A DNA stretch of 64,000 nucleotides from Chrysomallon squamiferum (Eukaryota; Mollusca; Gastropoda; Neomphalida; Peltospiridae), in assembly GCA_012295275.1 (NCBI GenBank), contig CM022672.1:3331443-3395442 (forward strand), read 5' to 3'. Below the pieces are notes generated by a model, which made no database searches, was not told the origin of the DNA, and saw only the letters and a program-made list of their open reading frames with translations. This document shows positions 14,224 to 25,842 of the stretch, piece after piece (the stretch's first letter is position 1; each line of letters opens with the position of its first letter). The position numbers and the translations under genes are program-made.

Positions 14224-14310
14224 AATAGCCCAATATTTTCAATTCAACATGATGGATTTCCCCCGACTACAGAAAATGGCGCTGGATTGGGTGTAAAAAT
14301 TATGACGTAC
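14224..14310. promoter_or_regulatory. Putative NFYA promoter with CCAAT boxes
   Basis: About 1 kb upstream of the NFYA start codon. Contains CCAAT at 14230-14234 (+), a reverse CCAAT (ATTGG) at 14286-14290, a YY1-like AAAATGGCG at 14273-14281 and a CRE-like TGACGTA at 14303-14309. The reverse box reads CCAATC in NFYA's own orientation. This is a plausible site for the untranslated first NFYA exon; the exact start is not visible. Confidence 0.5.
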
Positions 14311-14487
14311 TTCCCATAACTGGCTACGCAGTCATGTTTCAGACGCAACTATTCGGAATTATTGCTTTTGTATAACTTTTAACTAAATTTAGTGTTTTAG
14401 GCTTTTTCGAAATATTTTTTCGTTTTATATTTTCTAATAGTAATACTGTTATTACTTAATTTAACTGAACTGAAATGAACTTAATTA

Positions 14488-14543
14488 TTATATTATATTA
14501 TATTATATTATATTATATTATATTATATTATATTATATTATAT
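14488..14543. repeat. (ATTAT)n pentanucleotide repeat
   Basis: Regular TATTA pentamers in the NFYA-SNRPG intergenic region. Confidence 0.85.
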
Positions 14544-14821
14544 ATTATTTGTCTCTTTATTTACCATTTTTTTAATTATTTTTTTTATTATATACATTTT
14601 TGGTTGTTTCGTTATGTATAGGTTTTTTTTATTATTATTATTTATTATGTTTACCTCTACAGTTTAAATAAAAGCTTGAATTATAAAACTGAAACTAAAC
14701 TTTCAATCAGCGGGGAAAAAAATAATAAAAAAAATAATAATAATAATAATAATAAATACACTTCTTGCGTCTTGGATTTATGGGAACCAGTTTATCAGAG
14801 ATATATTTACTTCCGTTTTTA

Positions 14822-14829
14822 ACTTCCGG
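14822..14829 (-). promoter_or_regulatory. ETS-type (GABP-like) site in SNRPG promoter
   Basis: ACTTCCGG, the reverse complement of CCGGAAGT, lies 60 bases before the SNRPG start codon. A weaker ACTTCCG lies about 15 bases upstream. This is typical of TATA-less housekeeping promoters. Motif recognition only. Confidence 0.5.
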
Positions 14830-14888
14830 TTTAAATTCGCTTTTACTTTGTTTGTACCTAATACGTATCTGTATCGTAAATTATCACA

Positions 14889-16688
14889 ATGAGTAAGGCG
14901 CATCCACCAGAGTTAAAAAAGTATGTTTTAAAATTATTTATTTTTATATTGAATGTATAATTTTCATTATATTATTGTTCCCTTTTCTTTAATAAATAAA
15001 GATTATATAAGATCACTATAATGAATGTAAATGAGATCAGTTAATGCATATAGTGAAACCACTAAGCTGAAATTCTAATACAAATAAATAATTGTTGTGT
15101 GTTTTTAAATAGTTTGTCCATTGCATGGGTTAAAACAGACAGTTGTTTATCACTGCATGTAAAATAGCTACATAGTAATGATAGTAAAAGTGAATGATGG
15201 TGGCTAAGTTATAAAATTCTATACCATAATAATAATTTAATAAGTATAATATAGTATTAAAAAATAAAATTTAAAATATTCATAATTTGTTTTTCTTCTG
15301 TTTCTTCGGTTAAATTGCGTCTTTTTTTCCAGCATTATTAAAGGGAAAAATTATTTTATCTTTTCTTATTTACAGATATATGGACAAACATCTGCAATGT
15401 AAGTATGCTTGTTTAAGTTCTAAAGTTGTTATAAAAAAAAACGATTTCGCACCTCATTGCTAAATGAAAAGACAGATCCAATCATGGCAGTATTTATCCA
15501 GAAATAGTTTGTTTCTCTCCTTCAAATATACTTGTATAGTAGAATCTACTGACACTAAGACATAATAGAATTTTGGTATGCAACCAAATGCAAAAATGAA
15601 TATGTGCAATGCTTTTGGCGCCATTCTAAGATGGTGGTGATTTATCACCAAAAAGTTTAAATTGATGTTCTTGGCATTAGCATATTTTTGATGCTAGTGC
15701 CGTGGTGAAACTTATTGTATAGAAGAAATACAGGTGCTTTTTTTTTTATTGAATAGACCTTTCATACTTCAACTGCAGTTCATTTATCAGTTTTATATAT
15801 TAAATTATTTTCATTTTTAAATAATATGTTAAATTTGCATTATCTTTTTAAAATATATTTGTATACAGAGAAAAATCTGGAACACGATTTAGTTTATAGT
15901 ACTGATTTCGAGTTATGTTCCTGACAGATTGATTATAAATGTTATAATTATGTTCAGATTTTTGGTTTTATAGTTATCAGTTTCCTAGAAATTTATTGTT
16001 ATTATTAATATTGTACATTTTTTAAAGGTCTTCTTAAATTAACAACTTAAGACAGGTCAGATTAACCCAGGATTTTTTTTCAATATTCATAATTATCAGG
16101 TTTAAAGATAAATCAGTTTGTTGTATTGTTTTGTTTGTTTCTTTTGTTTTAAAATTTTTACTTCTATAATAATATTTATTGCTTGCAGTGAAAATAAATG
16201 GAGGGAGACAAATATCTGGTATTCTGCGAGGATTTGATCCTTTTATGAATCTTGTGATAGATGAAGGGATGGAAAACACAAAGTCTGGTGAACAAAAACC
16301 CATTGGCATGGTAGTAAGTAAACACTGTATTATTTAGAAATCATTTTAAAAACAAAATAAAATACTAAGCATATTAACAAATGTAGACAGACTGGATAAT
16401 ATTGTTTTCATTCCTTCTCATTTCATCTTTTCTACATAAATAGTATTTACAATTATTATTTTGCTAGTTGATTTCTAAATGATGGCAAATTGTATTAACA
16501 ATGAATGTAATATACATTAATTACAAATTAAAGTTACTTCTGTGGCAACTAATGTAAATGGACGTAACAAGGCATTCTCTCTTGATATGTATTTTGAAAC
16601 AAATTTACAAATGCGTTGTTTACATTTTATTTTTCAGGTTGTTCGTGGTAATAGCATTGTTTTATTGGAGGCCCTAGACAGGATATGA
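14889..16688 (+). CDS. SNRPG: Small nuclear ribonucleoprotein G (Sm protein G)
   Basis: Core Sm-ring subunit of the spliceosomal U1, U2, U4 and U5 snRNPs, binding the U-rich Sm site of the snRNA. Exons 14889-14920, 15376-15398, 16189-16313 and 16638-16688 join in frame to exactly 76 residues, the length of the human protein. The start [18 protein letters not shown] is the family N-terminus. The Sm1 motif includes [26 protein letters not shown], and the Sm2 motif [20 protein letters not shown] ends at TGA. The second exon is only 23 bases, a microexon. The polyadenylation signal follows about 100 bases after the stop. All splice borders are GT..AG. Confidence 0.97.
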
Positions 16689-16789
16689 TTTTTAATTTTC
16701 ACAGAAAATGTTCTCGTAATTCATTCTCACATGACTGTTTTAAAAGCATTGTTCATTTTCTCATGTACTGTTTTGTAATTTCCTTTGTA

Positions 16790-16795
16790 AATAAA
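16790..16795 (+). promoter_or_regulatory. SNRPG polyadenylation signal
   Basis: AATAAA 102 bases after the stop codon, followed by a T/G-rich stretch (TTGTGTTCTGCTTGTTG), the usual downstream element. Confidence 0.75.
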
Positions 16796-17657
16796 CATTC
16801 TCAATCAACTAAATTGTGTTCTGCTTGTTGTACATAAAATAATAATTATTTAAAAGACGACATGGTCATACATGTTTTTCATTGACTTTATATTGTACTA
16901 AATGGAAAAAATTTCACATCTGTATGATTTTTATTATTTTTATTTGTATATTTATTTATTTTATTTTTGTATTTTACTTTTTTTTTTTGTATATATATAT
17001 ATATATTCATTCAAAAAATAAAGTAAAATACAAAAAAATATATATGTATGCCTCAACGATACAAAATATTTATTTAAATAATTTATTATTGTTTTATTAT
17101 TTTATTTTATTTTTATTAATGAGCATGCATGTAGAAGCCTCTGTGGTACAAAATATATATATTAAATAATGGACACCATAAGAACGAAGTTGGTAAAGTA
17201 AAATGTTTAATTAAAATAAATGATTAAAACAATTACCCCGATGCAATGCATTTGAAGTGTGTTCATCGTTGTTCCATGGAGTTACCTCCTTAACAATATT
17301 CCTAATGTTGCTTGATACCTTGACAGATTCCAAAATGGTGTTAGAAGATGGTTTTCTGTGTTCCTCGTGTTATTAATTTCACAGAGTATTGTTTTCTTGA
17401 TGTTGATTAGAGTATACTTTTAGTTCCATCATTACAGAGTTTGATTCAGCTGTTTTTTCTCGTTCCAGCCTGTGTTTTGCGACAGGTTTATCGGGTTTAT
17501 TTTGTATGTAATTTATTTAATTCACAGTATAAATAAATAAATAAAGTACCCCGACTGAATTAATTATATGAATAGTATCCATTCGAATTATAATGATAAT
17601 TAAAAAATAAATACATATTTACGTCACAGGTTTTTAATATGAACATAAATAAGTATG

Positions 17658-17691
<34 letters not shown>

Positions 17692-18281
17692 TATACATTA
17701 TGTCTTGAAGTTAAAATGTAGAGCACGAAACAAAAAAAAAAAAAACGACAGACAGAAAACACATTTCTTTATTAAATGCATGGTGATATCACAAAAGTTT
17801 ATTCATCATTCATCGTATAGTTTAAAAAAATATTTAAAAATTTCTCTATTCTTACTTGTGACTCATGAAATAAAGTGGTGCACTATACAGAAAATTTTGA
17901 TTTAACTCGAGAATAGAAATAAGATCGGGCTAGAGGTCTAGGATTACTGTACCTGCCCGAGATGTAATAGATAGTTCCACACATTCAGTCCATTCAGTGA
18001 CTGCGACTGATGGGAAGGTGCACATATACATAGCCGTAAGTACAATGGGGGCAAATACCTCATACCGAAATTGAGGATTTTTTTATATTTATTATTTCTT
18101 TTTTTTTTTTAGATTTATTTATTGATTTATTTATTTATTATTATTATTATTTAGTACAACGATTTTATTTTAAAACTATAAATCTCTATTCCGATAGAAA
18201 CGATTTCCACTGAATTGCTTCGTTTATATCTACGATTACCGTTTGAAATCTGCCGATATCGTTGCGACGAAAGACTTAGGT

Positions 18282-18480
<199 letters not shown>

Positions 18481-18941
18481 AGAGTATAGCATTGTTCACT
18501 TTAGAGTGTTATCGTGATATCGAACACTTTCACTTTTAAAAAAAAAATTATTATAATTTTATTTATATATTTATTACTTTTTTAATTTATTTTTTGTTCT
18601 GAGTGTTTTTCCACATTTATACTTTTGTTCGCATGTCTAGCGATGTCAAAAATAAACCGACGAAGCACTGATGAGTGTTGTAATATAATAAAATGAATGA
18701 ACAAATACATTTTTGAAATTTTCATATTAACCTTTTACTTTAAAATAATCTATGATATTAATTGAGTACTTTCAAACGAACTTCCGCTTTATATTTCTTT
18801 GTTATTAATATTATTTTATTCTTTTTTTTTTTTGGGGGGTGGGTGAATACTAAATTTTCAGATATAATTTTTGCAATTTTGGTAATTCTTCGTTTTGTAA
18901 CAGTATATATTTATGTAATAATATACATCGTATCTGAAATT

Positions 18942-18975
<34 letters not shown>

Positions 18976-19117
18976 TCAAATAGATATAGATCAAACAGAG
19001 TGATTCAAAAGGATATATCAAACAAATTATTACAAATGTTTTTAATTATAACCGAATTAAAAAGCAAAACAAGACGATAAAGGTTCAAAAAAATAAAAAA
19101 ATAAAAAATAATAAAAC

Positions 19118-19174
19118 TAATAATAATAATAATAAAAATAATAATAACAATAATAATAATAATAAATAAACAAC

Positions 19175-19231
<57 letters not shown>

Positions 19232-19243
19232 TAACAATAACAA
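19118..19243. repeat. (AAT)n microsatellite
   Basis: AAT/AAC trinucleotide array with a few interruptions, just downstream of the receptor gene. Confidence 0.9.
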
Positions 19244-19849
19244 TAATTCGGCCACTTTCAGACGAACTGGCACGCTACGTAGTCCTATTTCTTGTGTCGT
19301 TAATCTCGAATACGCAGTGAAATCGCCGATGCCTCGACACGAACTGAACAAATTTGTTTGTCAAGACAGACTTCTGAAGCATCATAAATAAACTGTTAGT
19401 TAAAGTAGCTGTAGAAGAACAGGGCATACAAATGAGTGAGCGTTTTGTTTGTCGTCACAACGCTTCATTATAGTGACAAAAATAATCATAATAAAAACGT
19501 GTTTTTATAACTACACAGCACGAATGAGGAAACATGAAGTCGTTATTCTACGGACTCTCCTTATTTCAGAAACATGTCATTCATGATTATGAACATTCCA
19601 ACAAACAGGAATAAATGTATTTTGGGACAGACCTTTGGTTGAATTTTCTTAAACACATATGTATCTTTGCATTGTGTATATGTATGTATATATGAATGTA
19701 TGTGTATGTATTTGTTTTTCTATCTATGTATGTTTTATGTATGTATATATGCTAGTGTTAACTGAAGTATGATGAATATGTTTTTTTAATGAATAACATT
19801 TTACAAGCACTTCCCATGGTATTAATATCTCCGATGTGGTAAATTTAAG

Positions 19850-20943
19850 TTACTGGTTGCTAGATCCAACCTGAAAACTCTCGTACTTCCCACTTTTCCT
19901 GTTAGATTCCATTTCGTTACTGCTTTCTGGCGAATGTTTTGCTGGCGTCTTAATACAGAGAAGTTCGTAAAAAGCATGTCTGAAGTTTACATTAAACCAA
20001 CCGTAAAAGAGGGATTCACGCCCACGGATACCATGGCAACCAGTAAACAAATGGCGTACATTAAATTAAAGTTCTTGTTGTGAAATAACAAATAGTCAAA
20101 ATCGGCCGTAACGTTTAACGCAGTGATCGGCAGCCACGTAACAGAAAACGTCGTAGCTACTGCCGTCAGCAAAAGAAGGTTGCGTCGATGTCGTCGGAAG
20201 TCTTTGAGAGCCCGTTTATTTTCCGCTTCCGTTACGGGATTGTCAGAAATGCGCATGCGTAAAAAGTGACAGATGCGACAGTGAAGTGCAGAGATGACGA
20301 GGCATGGACTCAGGTACTGCACGATCATGGCGAATGTGGTGTAAATTCCTCTCAGCGTATCCGAGGACCAATCCTCCACACAAATGTTGTACAGATTCAT
20401 GTCTGTCGCGTGGACGATATGCAGGAGAAAGACGGGTAGCGATAACAAGATGGCCGAACACCAGATGAAACCGATCGTGAAGTAAATCCTGCGCTTTGTC
20501 TTGTCATGCCGTTCCCTCGTTCCGCAGACGATCGACTTGTATCGGTCGTAGGCGATGGCCACTATCGTGAACGTCGACACGAACACGTTGGCCACTTGTA
20601 ACGTCGGACCCATCTTGCAGAAAAACGTGCCGAAGGGCCAGTTCTTCAGAGTCAAACGAATCAACGAAAACGGCATGCAAAACAAGCACATGATGATATC
20701 GCAGACCGAGAGATTGAGAATCAACAGATTCCGCGGAGATCTGAGATCGGTGTTCTTGTAGAGCACGATGCAGACCAAGCTGTTTCCGAACAGACCCAGC
20801 ACGAGAACGATGCAGTAAGAAAGGACGAGCGCGACCTCGGTCTCCAGGCTAAACCAGTGGTCGTCCTCTTTCTCCATCCGAACGATGTTTCTGTACGTGG
20901 CGTTCACCTCGTCCATCGTAAAGTGCCGAAATGCTTCGATCAC
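19850..20943 (-). CDS. Neuropeptide Y/neuropeptide F-type GPCR, frameshifted near the 3' end
   Basis: Single-exon class A G-protein-coupled receptor at the plasma membrane. Seen in order: N-glycosylation sequon NAT; TM1 LGLFGNSLVCIV (N1.50); TM2 LNLSVCDIIMCL (D2.50); the WPFGTFFCK loop with conserved Cys3.25; TM3 end AYDRY (DRY); TM4 FIWCSAILLSLPVF; TM5 with Pro; a basic third loop; TM6 FSVTWLPITALN (W6.48, P6.50); TM7 MVSVGVNP. The WPFG..FCK signature and the TM6-7 wording place it in the NPY/NPF receptor group. After NP, at about 20005-20010, the frame shifts. The 318-residue frame ends in SFTVGLM, while the expected continuation FYGWFNVNFRHAFYELLC and a Ser/Asn-rich tail sit in the next frame and end at 19850. 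One base appears to be missing beside a T run. This could be an assembly error or a real lesion; the rest looks under constraint. Confidence 0.85.
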
Positions 20944-21891
20944 GTGTCACTTTTCCGTTTTATCAATCAGTACGATGTGTAAACTCATCTAAAATAATAA
21001 TTAAAAAAAAAAAAAAAATTAATAATAATAATAAAAAATTAAATTATAGTACTTCATTGACTACTAAATATAAGTTAATTCGATAAGGAAATAATCTGGT
21101 GTGTGTTTTACGTTCACTAATAAATAAACCATCAAATAAACAGCTAAGAAGTTCGGACATTTCTTGTATCCAGTCCGAGGATCAAAGACCGCGGTGGGTG
21201 TTTTCTTGTTTACAGGAAGAAGCATGTTAAAGATTATCTGACAGTAATCCACAGAAGTAGCCCATGGAAGATCAGCAGAGAGAACGCTAATCTCATAAAT
21301 ATTTTCATTTAAATAAGAAATTATATTCATTTATTCATTCTTGTCATTATATGCGTATTTTTATTTCTGAATAGAAAAACTGTCCTTTTAGGGATGAAGT
21401 AAAAGCTTATATATGCTTTATAAAATTTTTCCACATTACCATCTCTCTAAAACCATGAGAAAACATTAACAACAACAAAACAATAATGTTACAAATACAA
21501 TACACACAGGATAACACATTAACGTGTGACAAGAACGACTTCTACAAACATTTAATTACATAAAACAAACATAACAGCAAGAAATCCATTGCAACAAAGC
21601 AAACAAAAGTAAATTGAGAAGTCATTTTATACCATTCTGTCATCTGTATTGAATGTCAGAATGAGAGACCGACTCAGTATTCAAGAAGTACGACAGTGTT
21701 AAATCGTCGTTAACAGAAATAACTAAACTTCCAGCAATGTATCTGTTTGTCAGATCAAGATGAGAACTAGCGATTTTAATGGTTAAGGGCCTGCAGCGAT
21801 TTGTCAGTAATTTACTCAGTTTATGATTATTTTGTTTTGCAGGGTGAAAAAAAAAAAAACCGTAATAGATTACCACAACCACCACCACAAC

Positions 21892-21893
21892 TA

Positions 21894-21966
<73 letters not shown>
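21892..21966. repeat. (ATT)n microsatellite
   Basis: Pure ATT array grading into (TTTA)n up to about 22005. Confidence 0.9.
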
Positions 21967-21981
<15 letters not shown>

Positions 21982-22453
21982 TTTATTTATGTATTTATTT
22001 ATTTCATTTGATTCGATATGCGGTATACAGTATCAGTTATTATCATTGCCAAATACTGAAAGAAACGAAAAGCGACCTTACAAACAGAAACAAAACATCG
22101 GCGTCGTAGTTTTCTCAGTTTTTGACGTCTACACAGTAAAAATCACAGATTAAAACCCGCTACACCGCAGAGTCCGGAAACGAAATAACAGAAATTTCCG
22201 CTTTAACAAAATCCAAATTACTGTGATAGCGGCTTTCAAAGTGTTCGTCTTGCTCGTTGCTTTAGAGGCCATGTCAGAACACAACCGAGGCCAAATGTTA
22301 CAGTCCTAGAATGTTGACGACAGATGAATCTTTGTATCGATTCTTTTGATCTGGATTTTTTTATGAAAGTTAATTGGCAAACATTTTGTTGTTAACTGTA
22401 CAAAGATGTCCAGTAATGTATTTATTTGCCAAAGTTGAAAAAGAGAGTATGTC

Positions 22454-22570
<117 letters not shown>

Positions 22571-23103
22571 GTCTCTCTGTTTCATTATCCATTTACCTAC
22601 CTCTTTTTCTCTCCCTCTTTCATTATCCCTATATCCATCCATCTCTCTCTCTGTTTCTCTCACACTCACCCTTTCAAAATTTGTTTTGTAATTACACATC
22701 GATTTCTGACATCAAATGTATAGTGACTGTCATATAAAGTCAACCCGCAGCATTTTCCCATTAGCCTGAATGCATCATCATTCATGCTTATCTTGCCGTA
22801 TACAGGAAAGCATATAGGCTGGATTGGGAAACTGCTCAATGGGTGATTAGAGAAGGATTATTTCTGCGACATTTACACCACAGAGCTACAACTGGCTGCA
22901 TAACTCACAAACATACACACACACACACACACATACACATACACGCACACACACACGGATATATACACACACACCAACGCATACACACACACACATATAT
23001 TTGAAATCATAAACTCACACGTACAAATAAATGTGTAATTAAACATAAAACTGATTTGTTTTTCTAATGGTCGAGCCTGCCTTTTACTACTGCTACTATA
23101 ACA

Positions 23104-23670
23104 CCACGACTACCATCACTGTCACTACTTCTAATGATACTACTACCACCACCACCACTACTTCTGATGATACTACTGCCACCACCACTACCATCACTGT
23201 CACTACTTCTAATGATACTACTACCACCACCACTACCATCACTGTCACTACTTCTAATGATACTACTACCACCACCACTACCCACCATGATACCTGCCAC
23301 CACCACTACCATCATCACTGTCACTACTTCTAATGATACTACTGTCACCATCACTACTTCTGATGATACTACTGCCACCACCACCACCATCACTGTCACC
23401 ATGCCACCACCACTACCATCACTGTCACTACTTCTAATGATGATACTACCACCACCACTACCATCCACCACCACTACCATCACTGTCACTACTTCTAATG
23501 ATTCTAATGATACCATCACTGTCACCACCATGACTACCATCACTGTCACTACTTCTAATGATACACTGCCACCACGACTACCACCACTACTGCCACCACG
23601 ACTACCATCACTGTCACTACTTCTGATGATACTACTACCACCACCACTACCATCACTTTTGCTACTGCTA
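23104..23670. repeat. 45-bp-period CA/CT-rich minisatellite
   Basis: Tandem units carrying CATCACTGTCACTACTTCT followed by an AATGATACTACTACCACC-type segment. Adjacent copies at 23192 and 23237 are 45 bases apart; other units vary by multiples of three. Because the period is divisible by three it leaves long Thr-rich (+) and Val/Ser-rich (-) open frames. No start context, signal peptide or splice structure supports translation. Confidence 0.8.
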
Positions 23671-24223
23671 CTGATATTAATACTGATGCTTCTGTTGCTA
23701 TTACTATTACTACCACTACTACTGCTACTACTATTACCTATACACAAATGCACATACATACATACATACATACATAAATATGTGTGTGTGTGTGTGTATG
23801 TCAAGATCAAAACATATTTCGTATTAAATAAAAACAAATTGATGCGTCATTTATTAGTCATTATAAAGATAAGGCCACATAAAATAATTTGCTTGGTTTT
23901 AATCAGAAGTGTTGCTGCAAAATGTCCGCCAGAGAAATTACTTGACGTTAACATTTTCAGAAAATTATAACCTTCAGGGCTCTTTGTAAATTTATAATTT
24001 CGAATTTTCTCTGTTAAAATCTAATCTATTTTTTATTTTATTTTTTCTCCCTGCGTTTGTGCTTTCTGATAAAAAACGGAAAACCGGGCTAGATCGGGTC
24101 AAGATTTGACAGGAACTGGAATGGTTGAAGAATGCCATGCACAGAAGTTTTTAGATCTAACAAATTTTGATTTTATGTGAACAAAACTCTGCATTCACAA
24201 ATTTATAATTTATGTATAAAAAT

Positions 24224-24225
<2 letters not shown>

Positions 24226-24281
<56 letters not shown>
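24226..24281. repeat. (GT)n microsatellite
   Basis: Uninterrupted GT array of 28 units. Confidence 0.95.
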
Positions 24282-24283
<2 letters not shown>

Positions 24284-24417
24284 ACCTAGCTGCTGATTAG
24301 AATCAAACTATTTTTAGCAACATAATTATTGAAAAATTATCATTAAATCAGAATGCAATAAAATAACAATAGAATATATCGGCATTTCCTAGACGTCAAC
24401 TGAAATTGAAACTTAAC

Positions 24418-24463
<46 letters not shown>

Positions 24464-25009
24464 TGTGATTATTATATACATTTGTTGTGTTGTTGCTGTT
24501 GTTATTGTTTCTATATACAAACATATATATACATATATAAACATATAAACATATATATATATATATATATATACATGAGAGAAAGAGAGTAAATATTTTC
24601 ATTTAAATAAATTCCAAACAAATATATTTAATATATAAAAAGGAACGAAAAGTAATACTTTTATTTGTTGTTGTTGACAAGCTATTAAAAAATACAGCCA
24701 AATAAGTTACTTTGAGATAGAAAATAAGTAAGACAAATTTTATTTCTTAAATGTTACAAATGACTCTAATATTTTCTCTTTTTGATCTTACTTTAATCAA
24801 TAATGTTTTTAAAAAAAATGCGAAAAATAATAATTAAAAAGACAAATACACAAACAATTAACTATATTAAGATAGAAATTTTGAATGTGAAATTCAGTAC
24901 TACAAAATTATTATAATATTTTACGAGGGATTTTCGAATGGTATTGATAAAAATATGAAAACACAAAACAAAAATTATTTTAACAAAAGTAAAATAATGC
25001 CACAACAAT

Positions 25010-25269
25010 GCGTTAACACCGTCTTCGGCGCTTCTTGCCAAAACAACTTTAAAAAAACAACAACAACTTACGTAAAAATGTTAACTCCGAAAAAACATCA
25101 CCAGTGCTTAATCCAAAACTGGCCACGAGTTACTCCGACGTCAACCGATGGCGAGTCCGCAACTGTCGGTATCTTCCGCCGAACTGTTGATGACACCCAC
25201 ACAAAACACACGTTCAAGCAGATCGGTCAACAGAAATCTATCAGAAAACTGCTTGCTAACGAACAATAG
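25010..25269. other. Unassigned GC-richer open island
   Basis: About 260 bases of balanced composition inside AT-rich DNA, with CpG-containing words (CCGATGGCGAG, CTTCCGCCGAAC). Both a plus-strand frame (24955-25269) and part of a minus-strand frame are open. Neither translation matches a family I recognise. It may be an exon, a regulatory island or an old repeat remnant. Confidence 0.3.
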
Positions 25270-25690
25270 TTATAACGATTTTTATTTTTATTTTTATTTT
25301 TATTTTTTTGTTTTTCTTGAGGCTTCTAGGCACTAAATGTGAAAATTATAGGCAGGAATATTAAATTTAAAAGAGAGTGCTTAGAAGATTTTTTTTTTCT
25401 TAAAAGCTGTTGTTGCGTTATTGTTGTGGTACCTGTTTTTATTACTGTTAGTAGCTGTAGTGGTGGTAGTGCTAGTAGTAGTGGTAGAGGTAGTGGTAGT
25501 AATAGCAGCAGCAGTGTCAGTAGCAATAGTAGTAATAGTAATAATAATAATGGTGGTAGCCGTAGTAATGGTAATAGTAGTATTAGTAATATTGGTGGTA
25601 AATGTGGTAGTAATAGTAATTGCAGGTAACATGGGGCCGAAATGATTTCTGAATATAGGCTAAATCTTAACTTAAAAATTTATATTAAAA

Positions 25691-25693
25691 AAG

Positions 25694-25739
<46 letters not shown>

Positions 25740-25755
25740 TAATAATAATAATAAA
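25691..25755. repeat. (AAT)n microsatellite
   Basis: AAT array with one AAC interruption, about 90 bases before the 47-bp minisatellite. Confidence 0.9.
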
Positions 25756-25842
25756 GAATGAAACTGTTCTTAACAGATAGAAGTTAGTATACTTCAAAAA
25801 CAGCGTCTCACTGACCTCCATTAATTCATTGTTGTTTTTTAG

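Noticed and set aside
19987-20943. Receptor ending at the 318-codon stop (SFTVGLM) as the true protein
   Set aside because: The conserved end of TM7 and helix 8 is present in the adjacent frame, so the annotated span is extended to 19850 with a frameshift.
21064-21330. 88-codon minus-strand frame upstream of the receptor
   Set aside because: No recognisable domain, start context or splice link to the receptor.
23064-23970. Thr-rich and Val/Ser-rich frames of 250-280 codons
   Set aside because: 45-base minisatellite with a period divisible by three; no gene features.
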